Positions 8,203 to 17,626 of a DNA stretch of 64,000 nucleotides are shown here, piece by piece; within the stretch, counting starts at the first letter, position 1; each line of letters begins with the position of its first letter. Made by a program: the position numbers and the translations under genes. The notes under the pieces are model-generated. The model did not search any database, was not told where the DNA came from, and was given only the letters and a program-made list of their open reading frames with translations. This DNA comes from JAAXPZ01 sp965215705 (GTDB taxonomy: Bacteria > Campylobacterota > Campylobacteria > Campylobacterales > Sulfurovaceae): assembly GCA_965215705.1 (NCBI GenBank), contig CBDCEE010000003.1:496001-560000 (forward strand). Reading direction: 5' to 3'.

Positions 8203-10293
8203 CTATTCCTCCTCCTGTGCTGCCTGGATCGCTGTGATCACGATCGTGTTGACGATATCGGCTACCAGACAACCACGGCTAAGATCATTGATCGGTTTTT
8301 TGAGTCCCTGCAGTACCGGCCCGATCGCTACGGCACCTGAAGCACGTTGTACTGCTTTGTAGGTATTGTTCCCTGTGTTCAAGTCAGGGAAGATAAAGAT
8401 CGTAGCCTTGCCTGCCACCTCACTCTGGGGAAGTTTTTTGCTGGCGACTATCGGATCGATCGCTGCATCATACTGGATCGGCCCCTCGATCAAGAGATCG
8501 GGTCTTTTTTTTCTGGCGATCTCTGTAGCCAAGGCAACCTTTTCCACATCTACCCCTTTCCCAGAAGTCCCCGTAGAATAAGAGAGCATCGCTATACGAG
8601 ACTCGATACCAAACCGTGCTGCCGTATCGGCTGTGGTGATCGCAATGATCGCCAACTCTTCTGCTGTGGGATCCTGATTGATCGCACAGTCTGCATAGAC
8701 CAGTACCCGGGTCTCAAAACTCATAAAAAAGAGACTGGAGACGATCGGGATACCTGCTTTGGTCTTGATGATCTGAAGCGCAGGACGGATCGTTTCTTGT
8801 GTAGTATGGGTAGCACCAGAGACCATACCGTCTGCATACCCAGAATGTACCATCATCGTAGCAAAATAGGAAAGTGAACCCAGCATGTCACAGGCACTGT
8901 CCAAGGAGAGTCCCTTATGTTGACGTAAACGATAAAGCTCTTTTGCAAAACGTTTAGTCAGCGGTGAAGTGGTCGGATCAACGATCTCTGCTTTGCTAAT
9001 ATCCAGACCCAACACAGCACTTTTGTGTGCTATCTCATCGCTATTTCCCAGCAAAATGATATCTACCACATCTCTACGAAGTACAGTCTCAACTGCTCTC
9101 AGAATACGGTCATCCAGTGCCTCTGGCAAGACGATCTTTTGCTTGGAGAGACGTGCCTTTTGGAACAGAGAGTACTCAAACATAATCGGCGTCATCAGTA
9201 TACTTTTGTCCTGCTGGATCATACTCTCCAGCTCTTCTATATCTACCGCACTGTTGAACAGTCCCATTGCCAGTGCGATTTTCCGCTCACTTTTGGCTTT
9301 GATTGTGGCGGACACTCTCTCTATACGCAGCGCTGACTGATAGGTATCTTCCGGGATCGCAAAGATCGGGACAGATAGCTGATCAAAACTCTCCAGTATC
9401 TCCAGAACAGAAGCTGCCAGCTCCATTTTGCCTGTCAGTATGATCCCTGATATTTTGGGGAAACGGTTGGATCTACTCGCCAGTATGGCACCAGCAACGA
9501 TATCTGCCCTGTCCGCAGGCACCAGTACCAGATCTCCATCTTCAATATACTCCAGAAAATTCTCTAGTTTCATCGCTGCAATCTTGGTATTTCGTACTAC
9601 CTTTCTATAATCCTTGCTGTCTGCACGTATGACCCTGCAGCCTAGAGATGTTTTGACTTCGAAGATCGTAGGCATATCCAACTCATCGATCTCACGTAGC
9701 AGATAGACAGGTGGCAAATCTTTCTGTGCAGAAAGACGCGATTTGAGTATAGGAGAGATGTCCTCCTCAAGTCTATTGGCAAAGGTAGCAAAATGTGTAC
9801 AGCCAGATGCCTTGATATGCTCATGCTCCATCATGATATCATCCATGATCTCTGAGGCACTTTTTCCTTTGCCTTTGAGAATATTGACATAGGGAATAGC
9901 AGCATTTTTTGCCACTTCAAGGTTTATATCTATATCAATTGCAGAGGAGAAGCTGGATTGATGAAGCCCCTCTATCAGTACAAAATCATAGGATTTCTCT
10001 AACTGTTGTATCTGATCTATCAGTGTTTTGATCAGCAGATCAGTCTGATTGTCTGCCACCAATCGCTCTGCTTCGTGGACACTGAAGCCAAAAGTCTGTG
10101 GATACTCCATATCCAGAGCATATCTCTCCAGAAAGAATGTAATATCATCATCGTATGTTTTGTCTTTGACAAAGGGTCTAAAAAAAGCAACCCTGTGGAC
10201 TTTTGCTTTGAGTAATTCCATCATCCCCATAGTCACGACCAGTTTACCAGCAGCAACCGCATGGGAAGAGATATAAAGGCTTTTTATTTTCAT
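8203..10293 (-). CDS. pta: Phosphate acetyltransferase, long form
   Basis: The enzyme converts acetyl-CoA + phosphate to acetyl phosphate + CoA. It has 696 residues in three parts: a BioD-like P-loop domain (about 1-190) whose loop reads AVAAGKLVV and so departs from the strict GxxxxGK[ST] form, a DRTGG domain (about 200-320), and the catalytic PTA domain (about 370-690) with SALFFMSFETRVLVYADCAIN-type core, of which GYADGMVSGATHTT is clear. It is the first gene of pta-ackA. With acs nearby it links acetyl-CoA and acetate in both directions. Confidence 0.93.
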   Translation of the reverse strand: MKIKSLYISSHAVAAGKLVVTMGMMELLKAKVHRVAFFRPFVKDKTYDDDITFFLERYALDMEYPQTFGFSVHEAERLVADNQTDLLIKTLIDQIQQLEKSYDFVLIEGLHQSSFSSAIDIDINLEVAKNAAIPYVNILKGKGKSASEIMDDIMMEHEHIKASGCTHFATFANRLEEDISPILKSRLSAQKDLPPVYLLREIDELDMPTIFEVKTSLGCRVIRADSKDYRKVVRNTKIAAMKLENFLEYIEDGDLVLVPADRADIVAGAILASRSNRFPKISGIILTGKMELAASVLEILESFDQLSVPIFAIPEDTYQSALRIERVSATIKAKSERKIALAMGLFNSAVDIEELESMIQQDKSILMTPIMFEYSLFQKARLSKQKIVLPEALDDRILRAVETVLRRDVVDIILLGNSDEIAHKSAVLGLDISKAEIVDPTTSPLTKRFAKELYRLRQHKGLSLDSACDMLGSLSYFATMMVHSGYADGMVSGATHTTQETIRPALQIIKTKAGIPIVSSLFFMSFETRVLVYADCAINQDPTAEELAIIAITTADTAARFGIESRIAMLSYSTGTSGKGVDVEKVALATEIARKKRPDLLIEGPIQYDAAIDPIVASKKLPQSEVAGKATIFIFPDLNTGNNTYKAVQRASGAVAIGPVLQGLKKPINDLSRGCLVADIVNTIVITAIQAAQEEE

Positions 10294-10438
10294 TGTGGGA
10301 CTTCTTTGTATAATAAATCGTATAAGAGAATGGTATCACTACTACACTAAAAGATGCGAGAGGAAAGAAAAGAAACTATTGTTACTGCAGGCTGAGTGGC
10401 TATACCCATAAGGTACATAGCCACTCAGACTATCACCA

Positions 10439-12394
10439 TCAAGTCTTGCGATTGACAATCTCTTCGATGGTCGGCACGATCGCAGGATCTTCCAAGGTAG
10501 AAGTGTCCTGTGTGATCGGCTCACCTTTGACGATGCTACGTAGAATGCGGCGCATGATCTTGCCTGATCTGGTTTTCGGCAGATCAGGGACAAATGCCAT
10601 ATCATCACACAGTGCGATGGCACCGATCTCTTGCTTGATGATACCGTTGATCTCCTTCATCGTCTCAAGCTCGTCTGCTACACCATCATCCTGTTTGAGT
10701 ACGATATAGGCAAAGATCCCTTCACCTTTGATTTCATGAGGTTTGCCAACTACTGCAACGGCTGCCACACCATCATGCTTCTTCACCGCAGCTTCTACCT
10801 CTGCGGTACCCATGCGGTGACCGGAGACATTGATCACATCATCCGTCCGCCCTGTGATCGTGATATATCCGCCTTCATCTATCATGGCACCATCGCCAGA
10901 GAAGTAGACAGGTTTTCCGTCTTTTTTACAGTCACCAAAATAGGAGCTGATATAGCGTGCTTCATCCCCCCAGACATTGCGGATCATACTTGGCCACGGC
11001 TTGGTGATACAGAGAAAGCCTTTCTCTCCTATCGGTGTAGGAGTCCCCTCTTCGTCGATCACCTCTGCCATGATACCAGGTAGAGGGAAAGTCGCACAGG
11101 CTGGCTTGATCGCCGTTGCACCAGGAAGTGGAGAGACCATATGCCCACCGGTCTCTGTCTGCCACCAGGTATCCACGATCGCACAGTTTTCGTTGCCTAC
11201 CTCTTCATAGTACCACTTCCATGCCGGTGGATCGATCGGCTCACCGACAGTCCCCAGTACTCTCAGAGAGCTCAGGTCATATTTGCTCGGCTCATCTGCA
11301 CCCATCTTGTGTAGAAGTCGGATCGCAGTAGGAGCGGTATAGAACTGGTTGATCTGGTACTCTTCTACCATTCTCCAGCATCGTCCGGCATCCGGATAGG
11401 TCGGCACTCCCTCAAACATGATCGTTGTCGCACCTGCTGCCAAAGGCCCATAGACGATATAGGTATGTCCGGTGATCCAGCCTACATCTGCGGTACACCA
11501 GTAGGTATCGTTGTCCTTGAGGTCAAAAACCCACTCCATCGTCATCTGAGCCCAGAGGATATAGCCGGCAGTAGAGTGCTGCACACCCTTTGGCTTGCCG
11601 GTACTTCCTGAAGTATAGAGTAGGAAGAGCGGATCTTCACTCTCCATCGGTTCTGCCTCACAGACATGAGACTGTGATTTGATCAGCTCATTGTAGGCAT
11701 AGTCTCTACCCGGTTCCCAATGGATCTCCTCTCCATTTCGCTCTACCACACAGACCGCATTGACACACTCACAACGCTCTTCGAGTGCCTTGTCTACGAC
11801 CGGCTTGAGCATATAGGGCTTGCCTTTTCTGAAGGCACCGTCAGCTGTCACGACCAGCTTCGCCTCGGCATCTTCTATCCTGTCTCTCAGTGCCTCTGCG
11901 GAGAACCCGCCAAAAACCACAGAGTGTATCGCACCGATCTTGGCACAGGCGAGCATGGAGATCGCGGCTTCAGGGATCATCGGCATATAGAGCACCACCC
12001 TGTCACCCTTTTTGATCCCAAACTCATTTTTAAACATATTGGCTGTTTTGTTAACCTCGTAAGAGAGTCTCCGGTAGGTAAGGATCTGATAATCCCCATT
12101 GTCCCCTTCGAAAATAATGGCAGCTTTGTTTTTCTTGGTTGCCAAATGTCTGTCTACACACTGGTGTGCGACATTGAGCTGTCCACCGGTAAACCACTTG
12201 TAGAAAGGGGCGTCACTCTCATCCAAGACCGTATCAAACGGTTTGAACCAATCTATTTTTTGGTTGGCATAGCCTTCCCAGAAGCCCTCATAGTCCGCTT
12301 TGGCCCTACTCTGTAGCTCCCAGTACTCTCCCATACCTCTGATCGCTGCACCGTTGACGATATCCGGATGAGGTTGATAAATCTCTTTTAGCAT
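10439..12394 (-). CDS. acs: Acetyl-CoA synthetase
   Basis: This AMP-forming ligase activates acetate to acetyl-CoA. Motifs include YTSGSTGKPKGV (ATP binding), a WWQTETGG core, YFSGDGA and the C-terminal SGKIMRR whose Lys is the usual acetylation site that switches the enzyme off. I place the start at the ATG at 12394 because AAAGGAG lies at ideal spacing before it; an upstream ATG-frame extension to 12424 is unlikely. The length of 651 residues is normal. With pta-ackA upstream on the same strand, this gives high- and low-affinity routes for acetate. Confidence 0.94.
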   Translation of the reverse strand: MLKEIYQPHPDIVNGAAIRGMGEYWELQSRAKADYEGFWEGYANQKIDWFKPFDTVLDESDAPFYKWFTGGQLNVAHQCVDRHLATKKNKAAIIFEGDNGDYQILTYRRLSYEVNKTANMFKNEFGIKKGDRVVLYMPMIPEAAISMLACAKIGAIHSVVFGGFSAEALRDRIEDAEAKLVVTADGAFRKGKPYMLKPVVDKALEERCECVNAVCVVERNGEEIHWEPGRDYAYNELIKSQSHVCEAEPMESEDPLFLLYTSGSTGKPKGVQHSTAGYILWAQMTMEWVFDLKDNDTYWCTADVGWITGHTYIVYGPLAAGATTIMFEGVPTYPDAGRCWRMVEEYQINQFYTAPTAIRLLHKMGADEPSKYDLSSLRVLGTVGEPIDPPAWKWYYEEVGNENCAIVDTWWQTETGGHMVSPLPGATAIKPACATFPLPGIMAEVIDEEGTPTPIGEKGFLCITKPWPSMIRNVWGDEARYISSYFGDCKKDGKPVYFSGDGAMIDEGGYITITGRTDDVINVSGHRMGTAEVEAAVKKHDGVAAVAVVGKPHEIKGEGIFAYIVLKQDDGVADELETMKEINGIIKQEIGAIALCDDMAFVPDLPKTRSGKIMRRILRSIVKGEPITQDTSTLEDPAIVPTIEEIVNRKT

Positions 12395-12938
12395 AGTTGC
12401 TCCTTTGGAAATTTCAGCTATCAATGATGTTGAACCATATCATCAGATAACTATATACAAAAGAGTAACACAAGAAAATAGCATAAAGATAGCATATGGA
12501 AGAAAATGCTTATTTCTCCCTATAAAGGAACAACATCCACAAGATCGGTAACAACCTTTTCACATGACTTTTCTGTCACCCCATTAAAAGTGGTACTTTC
12601 ACAGGTATCCCGGGTACTGGTATGTACGCCTACCCCTTTGGCATATTGGATCACAATGCTTCCCTCTTTTTGTGTGCTGTATGCTTTCCCTCCAGCCACC
12701 GTACCGCTTGTTGTACTGTTGATGCTGCACTGTACCTCGATAAAGTGTGTTTGTGCAACTCCCGATACTGCCTTTTCCCCGAGATCTTTACTGAGCTTGC
12801 AGCTAAAGTCATCTCGACTCTCACCAGTATCTGTCACCTCAAACGTCTCTTCTTTGATGATAAAGTTATGCATATCAACAAACTTAACGATCGCCATAGT
12901 TCTATTTTTATCTATATCATACAGGGTAACGTTGATAT

Positions 12939-12965
12939 CCTGAATTTAAATCCAAAGTGCAATTT
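12939..12965 (+). repeat. Left terminal inverted repeat of the IS30 element
   Basis: It starts CCTGAATTTAAATCC and continues through AAAGTGCAATTT. It matches the complement of the right end with a single T/C difference at the third base. This end lies beyond the transposase stop codon. Confidence 0.9.
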
Positions 12966-12994
12966 CACCTCTAAAAAATTCTATCCAAATTTTC

Positions 12995-13960
12995 CTATGA
13001 AGCCTTTAAATTTTCATGAAATACCTCATAAGGTGTTCTCCATCCTAGAGATTTTCTAGGTCTATGGTTAAGTCTGTTCTCAATCCTTTTAATATCTTTA
13101 GCCGTGAGATGTTCAAAGCTACTGCCTTTTGGGATATATTGACGGATGAGTCCATTGATATTCTCATTGAGTCCTCTCTCCCAAGAGCTATAAGGATGAC
13201 AGAAATAGTAATCACATTTAAGTTTTTTTGCAATGGTTTGATGTTTGGCGAACTCCAAACCGTTATCTGTGGTAATGGTGTGCACATGTTTCTTGTATCT
13301 TCCCAGTAGTCGTATCATCTCATTGGCTACGATAAGGGCTTTCTTTCTTACAGGCAGTGAGAGTTTTACATACATGGACTTTCGCTCTACTATAGTAACG
13401 ATTGCTCCTTGTCTGCCTTTGCCAATGATGGTATCTGCTTCAAAGTCTCCTACTCTTATTTTATCATCTACGATAGTAGGTCTTTGTTCAATAGAGACTC
13501 TATTAGGGATACGGTTCTTTCGTCCTTTACCATACTTGGCTCTTCGTTTTCCTTTGTGTCTGAGCTTTGTATGGAGTGTACCATTATGCAGCCTATCTTC
13601 ATGGATGAATGTGTAGATGGTGACATGGGATATGGTTATGGAGTGTTTGATAGACAGTGTGGCGGAGATCTGTTCGGGTGAGTACTCTTTTTTGAGATAC
13701 TTTTTGATAAGCTTTATAGTAGAATCTGTGAGTTTTAGATTGGCTTTTCTGGCATGGTCTTGTTGCCTCTTTTTATATTTATCATGGGCTCCATATCCAA
13801 AATAGGTTCCAGCAATATCCCCTTTGTTTCTTCGTATCTCTCGGCTGATGGTCGAGGGATGCACTCCTAGCTGTTTGGCTATCTCTTTATTGCTATATCC
13901 TCTGCTTATATAAGCTTGAATATGGTATCTTTCTCCTAGGGTTAGATGCGTATATGACAT
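12995..13960 (-). CDS. IS30-family transposase
   Basis: The transposase has 321 residues. An N-terminal helix-turn-helix (LGERYHIQAYISRG, then KEIAKQLGVHPSTISREIRRN, about 8-45) binds the ends. The catalytic rve-type core has Asp-176 (DFEADTIIGKG), Asp-232 (TTDNGLEF) and Glu-266 (RGLNENINGL), with the IS30 hallmark RQYIPKG after it. Length and motifs are complete, so it should be active. It is transcribed on the same strand as the gene it interrupts. Confidence 0.95.
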   Translation of the reverse strand: MSYTHLTLGERYHIQAYISRGYSNKEIAKQLGVHPSTISREIRRNKGDIAGTYFGYGAHDKYKKRQQDHARKANLKLTDSTIKLIKKYLKKEYSPEQISATLSIKHSITISHVTIYTFIHEDRLHNGTLHTKLRHKGKRRAKYGKGRKNRIPNRVSIEQRPTIVDDKIRVGDFEADTIIGKGRQGAIVTIVERKSMYVKLSLPVRKKALIVANEMIRLLGRYKKHVHTITTDNGLEFAKHQTIAKKLKCDYYFCHPYSSWERGLNENINGLIRQYIPKGSSFEHLTAKDIKRIENRLNHRPRKSLGWRTPYEVFHENLKAS

Positions 13961-14067
13961 ATCACTTCCTTTATCTTTGGTCAGATTTGGAAGTTATTTT
14001 AGCATCTAACCTCTTCAAATCCAAAAGAAACAACTCTCAAAAACTCTTTTTTCAAATTGTCTTTTAA

Positions 14068-14094
14068 AAATTGCACTTTGGATTTAAATTCGGG
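14068..14094 (-). repeat. Right terminal inverted repeat of the IS30 element
   Basis: Read on the minus strand it starts CCCGAATTTAAATCC. It matches the left end over 27 bases with one mismatch and is followed outward by the TAT target copy at 14095-14097. Confidence 0.9.
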
Positions 14095-14493
14095 TATCAT
14101 TAACTGTATATTTTTTCTTTTCTAGTCCAGAAATCACCATACTGACTACATTTTCATGATGGGTATATTTCTCTGATAGATGGGAGTCATTGTAATCCAC
14201 ATAGTGTCTGGCTCCTGTCTTGTCTTCAAATGTTTTCACCGTATAGACATTGACTTGATCTTCCGAAGGGAAGAGGTAGTCGCTCATTGTATAATTGCCC
14301 TCAGTACTAAATACATACTCTGATTGGGGCGATGTCGCTCTCTTCTTTTCACTATCACCACATCCAGAAATAACAAAAAGAGAGTAAAAAAGAGTCAAGC
14401 CCAGCAGTAATTTTTTCATATGATATTCCTCATGTATAGTTTTAAATATAATTCCAGTTAATGTAGGCTATTTTACCAAAAAAAACCTAAATA

Positions 14494-15006
14494 CTATTCT
14501 GCACGCATGATATGATAGACATGGCTAAGATCATAGACTTTGTAGCGTGCGGGTTCTGCTCTGCCCTCACCGGCATAGCTCATGATCAGCCCTCGCTTTT
14601 TGCTATAGTCAATCCATCCTATAAACATACCACTGTGCTCGATGTTATGATAGGAGTGGTTGATGTAGTAGAGCCAGTCTCCTCTACGTATCTTGGAGGA
14701 GGCTACAAAAGGACCTCTTTTGGTGCCTTTATGCACGATAGTACGTCTCTTCTGGGGATAGCCTGCTTTTGTAAATGCTCTGTTGAGATAATCCCAACAA
14801 GCACCACGAATCACCACCCTATGCTCTACCATAGTACGTATGGTTCGCATCACCTTTCTGGCAGGTGTGGTTGCTTTGGCTTCTGCATCACGGATAAAAG
14901 TCTGATACTTTTGGTAGGTAGTATGGTGTGTTTTTGCACGTCTACTCTCTTTGGCTGAGCAGCCCATGATGACAATAAGAAGTAGAAAGAGAAGTATTTT
15001 TTTCAT
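14494..15006 (-). CDS. Lipoprotein with possible Cys/His (NlpC/P60- or amidase-like) domain
   Basis: This 170-residue exported lipoprotein has Cys-16 (IVIMGC) as the lipid site. After a basic linker a globular part shows RGACWDYLNRAF (Cys-70) and, about 54 residues on, EHSGMFIGW (His-124), then SYAGEGRAEPARY. A Cys followed by 'HSGMFIG' and a downstream polar residue is the order seen in papain-fold NlpC/P60 and CHAP enzymes that cut cell-wall peptides. The assignment is by pattern only. The gene stands alone between the split lipoprotein and nifU-like. Confidence 0.55.
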   Translation of the reverse strand: MKKILLFLLLIVIMGCSAKESRRAKTHHTTYQKYQTFIRDAEAKATTPARKVMRTIRTMVEHRVVIRGACWDYLNRAFTKAGYPQKRRTIVHKGTKRGPFVASSKIRRGDWLYYINHSYHNIEHSGMFIGWIDYSKKRGLIMSYAGEGRAEPARYKVYDLSHVYHIMRAE

Positions 15007-15113
15007 AGCACAGCCTTAAATAATGGATATTGTTGAAAAAATAGTATCCTCTTTTATCTTGCATTAAACTTCTTCTGATATATTCCATCAAAATAAACCA
15101 TAAAGAGTAAATA

Positions 15114-15401
15114 ATGATACCTTTTACAGATGAAGAGTTGGCACAAGCCGTGGCAGGATATCTGCCAAAGATCGCAGAGTATGTAAAGTCCCATGACGGT
15201 ACGATGAAGTTTATCGGAGTCAAGAATGGTATCAGCTATGTAGAGCTAGGCGGTACCTGTAACGGATGTTCCATGAGTACAGCCACCACCAAGATGGTCA
15301 TACAAAAGAATCTCAGAGAACTGATCCATCCAGAGCTACAAGTTGAGAGTATCTTTCCTGGGCAGGAAGACACCCTACCTGAAGGACTGGTCATCCCATA
15401 G
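15114..15401 (+). CDS. NifU-like Fe-S scaffold domain protein
   Basis: This stand-alone NifU C-terminal domain has 95 residues, with the cluster-binding CxxC at Cys-49 and Cys-52 (GGTCNGCSMS) and the typical VELGGTC lead-in. Such proteins carry or assemble Fe-S clusters for transfer to target enzymes, for example the aconitase encoded at 38916. It converges with the MGMT gene five bases beyond its end. A short AAAGAG ribosome-binding site precedes the start. Confidence 0.88.
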   Translation: MIPFTDEELAQAVAGYLPKIAEYVKSHDGTMKFIGVKNGISYVELGGTCNGCSMSTATTKMVIQKNLRELIHPELQVESIFPGQEDTLPEGLVIP

Positions 15402-15406
15402 TAGCC

Positions 15407-15715
15407 TTAGAAGTTCCAGAAAACCTTCTCAAAATCAACGATCTTCCCCTCTCTGGTCATGACGCCCTCCTCTGAGAGGAGCATGATCTTTGTAGGGATT
15501 CCCTCGCCACCACTGTAGTTCCCTATCTTACCATCTTTGCGTACCACACGATGACAAGGCACTTCGGGTGCATTGGGGTTTTTCCCGACCGCACTGCCTA
15601 CTGCCCGGACTGCCCTGGTACCCAAAAATGCTGCGATAGCACCGTAACTGGTCACTTTTCCTGAGGGTATCTTTTCGAGTGCTTTCCACACTGAATGCTG
15701 GAATGCTGTTGCCAT
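15407..15715 (-). CDS. Methylated-DNA-protein cysteine methyltransferase (short)
   Basis: The protein has 102 residues and consists only of the C-terminal DNA-binding/active-site domain of the Ogt/Ada family. The acceptor cysteine lies in PCHRV (Cys-54), the Arg finger region is RAVGSAVGKNP, and the end has IPTKIMLLSEEG. Because PCHRV is present, unlike the PWHRV of alkyltransferase-like (ATL) proteins, it should repair O6-alkylguanine in a suicide reaction. No N-terminal domain is present, as in several small MGMTs. Confidence 0.85.
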   Translation of the reverse strand: MATAFQHSVWKALEKIPSGKVTSYGAIAAFLGTRAVRAVGSAVGKNPNAPEVPCHRVVRKDGKIGNYSGGEGIPTKIMLLSEEGVMTREGKIVDFEKVFWNF

Positions 15716-15778
15716 TTTCTGTCCTTTAAACGATATTCTGCTAAAATCATGACTTATCTCATAGTATAGGATCCTATA

Positions 15779-16150
15779 TTGTATAAAAATAATACAACAA
15801 AACGCTTAATCATCTGTACCTTTTCTCTCCTATGGCTTCAGGGTTGTGTACCCTCTGGTGGAAAGTGTTTTACTGGTGCTGCCCGATCCGGATACTTTTG
15901 TCATCAGGGATACAACTTCGGTAAGAACAGAACCCATGCCTATAAACAGGGAGTCAAGCACGGATGCAGAACAGCCAATGGCCATTTTATAAAAAACTAT
16001 GCACTCTCAGGAAGCTCTCCGGAGTATATCAAAGGATGGGACAGAGGTAGAGCTACATGCCGGCTCATTCTTCCTAAAGAAGCAGAAGCCGGTACCATGC
16101 GCACACAATACCAGCAGAGTATCGATGAGAGAAACTATTACGGTAACTGA
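15779..16150 (+). CDS. Cys-rich small lipoprotein, DUF2799-like
   Basis: This 123-residue lipoprotein has its lipid Cys at residue 23 (LLWLQGC). The mature part has a repeated pattern of Gly/aromatic/basic residues (GYNFGKNRTHAYKQG, later GWDRGRATC), similar in style to DUF2799 lipoproteins that contain 'Y..G...G' units. The start is a TTG with AGGA about seven bases ahead; no ATG is nearby. It is followed after two bases by ybeY, so the two are probably co-transcribed. The function is unknown. Confidence 0.6.
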   Translation: MYKNNTTKRLIICTFSLLWLQGCVPSGGKCFTGAARSGYFCHQGYNFGKNRTHAYKQGVKHGCRTANGHFIKNYALSGSSPEYIKGWDRGRATCRLILPKEAEAGTMRTQYQQSIDERNYYGN

Positions 16151-16152
16151 GC

Positions 16153-16578
16153 ATGATACTCTTAGAAAATTTAACAGATCTCCTCATCTCTATCGACCTC
16201 CTGGAAAAGATTGCTATTTATTTGACAGATAAAGATATCGAGCTGATCCTTGGGGATGATGACTTCATCCAAGCTATGAACCATAAATTTCGCCGAAAAA
16301 ATGACCCTACCGATGTGCTGAGTTTTCCTATCCGTGGTAACAGGGAGAATGAACCTATCGGCTCCATCATTATCTCCATGGATCAAGTGACAGAAAAAGC
16401 CGAAGCGTATGGGCACCTTCCACAGGATGAACTGGCACTACTTTTTATCCATGGACTGCTGCACCTGCTTGGCTATGATCACGAGAGGGATCATGGAGAG
16501 ATGAGGGAGAAAGAAGAAAAACTGATCTGGCGTTTCGGTCTACCGCCAAGTCTAATTATTAGAACAGAGGAAGCATAG
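16153..16578 (+). CDS. ybeY: Endoribonuclease YbeY
   Basis: This is the zinc-dependent RNase for 16S rRNA 3' maturation and ribosome quality control. The metal site HGLLHLLGYDH supplies His-100, His-104 and His-110. At 141 residues it is close to the usual length. Its stop overlaps the GTG start of the exchanger gene by one base (TAGTG), indicating translational coupling. Confidence 0.93.
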   Translation: MILLENLTDLLISIDLLEKIAIYLTDKDIELILGDDDFIQAMNHKFRRKNDPTDVLSFPIRGNRENEPIGSIIISMDQVTEKAEAYGHLPQDELALLFIHGLLHLLGYDHERDHGEMREKEEKLIWRFGLPPSLIIRTEEA

Positions 16579-17513
16579 TGGATTTTCTGATATTTATTGT
16601 CTCACTGGCTGTACTGATTTGGGGCTCGGATATTTTGATAACACAGAGCGAAAAAATCGCACTTCAATTTGGTATCTCTGAGTATGTGATTGGCGCAACT
16701 TTGGTCGCAGCAGGTACCAGCCTCCCGGAGATGGCAGCTTCTATCACCGCCAGCATGAACCACAAGCCTGAAATTGCTGTTGCCAATGTGATCGGTAGCA
16801 ATATTTTTAACATCACTCTGGTACTGGCTGCCGTCTTTATCGTCGCTAAAAATGTTAACCCTCATAGAGACTTTTTTGCCAAAGACAGTAGCTGGGCACT
16901 CTTTCCTGTATTGATCTTTATCCTCATGGTGCTGGATGGGTCTTTTTCCCAGTTTGACGGCTTGCTTCTGATACTGTTGATGTTTGCCTATGTACTCTTC
17001 TTGCTGCGTGCTGGAAAAGATATCATCAAGGTAGAGGAAGAGGAGGAGGCAGCCGTAGAACCATTTCGCTGGTCAAAAGTTGGCATACTGACGATCCTCG
17101 GGTTTGTGCTTGTTATAGTCGGGGCAGACTATACTATAGAGAGTGCCTCCACGATCGCCAAAAGCTTTGGTGTCAGTGACTGGGTCATCGGTATCATCAT
17201 GATCTCTCTGGGTACCTCCATGCCAGAACTCATGGTCTCTGTCACCGCTGCACTCAAAGGCAAAGCAGATATGGCGATCGGTGCGATCATCGGCTCCAAT
17301 ATGGCCAATACCACTATGGTACTTGGCTCCGCCGCACTGGTCAATCAGATCGACCTCGATCCTACAAAATATATGTTCGATATCTCCACTATGCTTGTGG
17401 CGACATTGATGCTGGTATTTATCTCCGCCAACAAACTCTATACCAAGCCTGCAGGGATCAGCCTATTGATCGTTTTGGCACTTTTTCTACAAAATACACT
17501 TGCCTCTCTCTAA
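16578..17513 (+). CDS. Calcium/sodium antiporter, YrbG-like
   Basis: This inner-membrane exchanger has 311 residues and about ten transmembrane helices in two homologous halves. Each half carries the alpha-repeat: GTSLPEMAASITA...NVIGSNIFN (about 47-82) and GTSMPELMVSVTA...IIGSNMANT. These glutamates and asparagines bind Ca2+ and Na+. A short acidic loop (EEEEEAAVE) separates the halves. It starts with GTG and is coupled to ybeY. Ca2+ export driven by Na+ or H+ is the likely role. Confidence 0.9.
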   Translation: MDFLIFIVSLAVLIWGSDILITQSEKIALQFGISEYVIGATLVAAGTSLPEMAASITASMNHKPEIAVANVIGSNIFNITLVLAAVFIVAKNVNPHRDFFAKDSSWALFPVLIFILMVLDGSFSQFDGLLLILLMFAYVLFLLRAGKDIIKVEEEEEAAVEPFRWSKVGILTILGFVLVIVGADYTIESASTIAKSFGVSDWVIGIIMISLGTSMPELMVSVTAALKGKADMAIGAIIGSNMANTTMVLGSAALVNQIDLDPTKYMFDISTMLVATLMLVFISANKLYTKPAGISLLIVLALFLQNTLASL

Positions 17514-17527
17514 AAAGTCCTTCTCTT

Positions 17528-17552
17528 TAGCTCTCAAAAAGTGAGAGAGCTA
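17528..17552 (+). terminator. Hairpin after the antiporter gene
   Basis: An 8-bp stem (TAGCTCTC at 17528-17535 with GAGAGCTA at 17545-17552) lies 15 bases past the stop. A TTTTTT run comes only 13 bases after the stem, so it is a weak intrinsic terminator at best. Confidence 0.45.
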
Positions 17553-17626
17553 ATGCTTGAGTAATGTTTTTTGACTATAATATCCTTATCATATCACATA
17601 ACTATCTATCTTAAAGGGGAGAAAGA

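Larger units (their letters stand above)
12939..14094 (-). mobile_element. IS30-family insertion sequence, 1156 bp
   Basis: The ends are inverted repeats of at least 27 bases with one mismatch: the left begins CCTGAATTTAAATCC, the right (complement) CCCGAATTTAAATCC. A 3-bp target duplication flanks them (TAT at 12936-12938 and 14095-14097 on the plus strand). The single gene is an IS30-type DDE transposase. The matching ends, intact transposase and clean duplication suggest a recent insertion that could still be mobile. It lies inside the lipoprotein gene of 12520-14419. Confidence 0.92.
12520..14419 (-). pseudogene. Lipoprotein gene split by an IS30-family element
   Basis: The N-terminal part (14419-14095) encodes a lipoprotein signal with Cys-20 (SLFVISGC) and about 108 residues ending TVND. 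The C-terminal part (12935-12520) continues INVTLYDIDKNRT and then a Cys-containing domain ending VVDVVPL-like (VTDLVDVVPL). The insertion (12939-14094) lies between them. Removing it and one copy of the 3-bp repeat ATA joins the two parts in frame (VND-INV), for a 246-residue product; 325 + 416 bases is divisible by three. The C-terminal half still reads open from an ATG at 12897 but would lack export. The function is unknown. Confidence 0.85.

Noticed and set aside
8347..8877. Long frames on the opposite strand inside pta and other genes
   Set aside because: These are mirror frames of well-supported coding genes with no ribosome-binding sites or recognisable domains.
12520..12897. Independent 125-residue gene beside the IS
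   Set aside because: The frame is open back to the IS edge and continues the lipoprotein in frame, so it is the cut-off C-terminal half.
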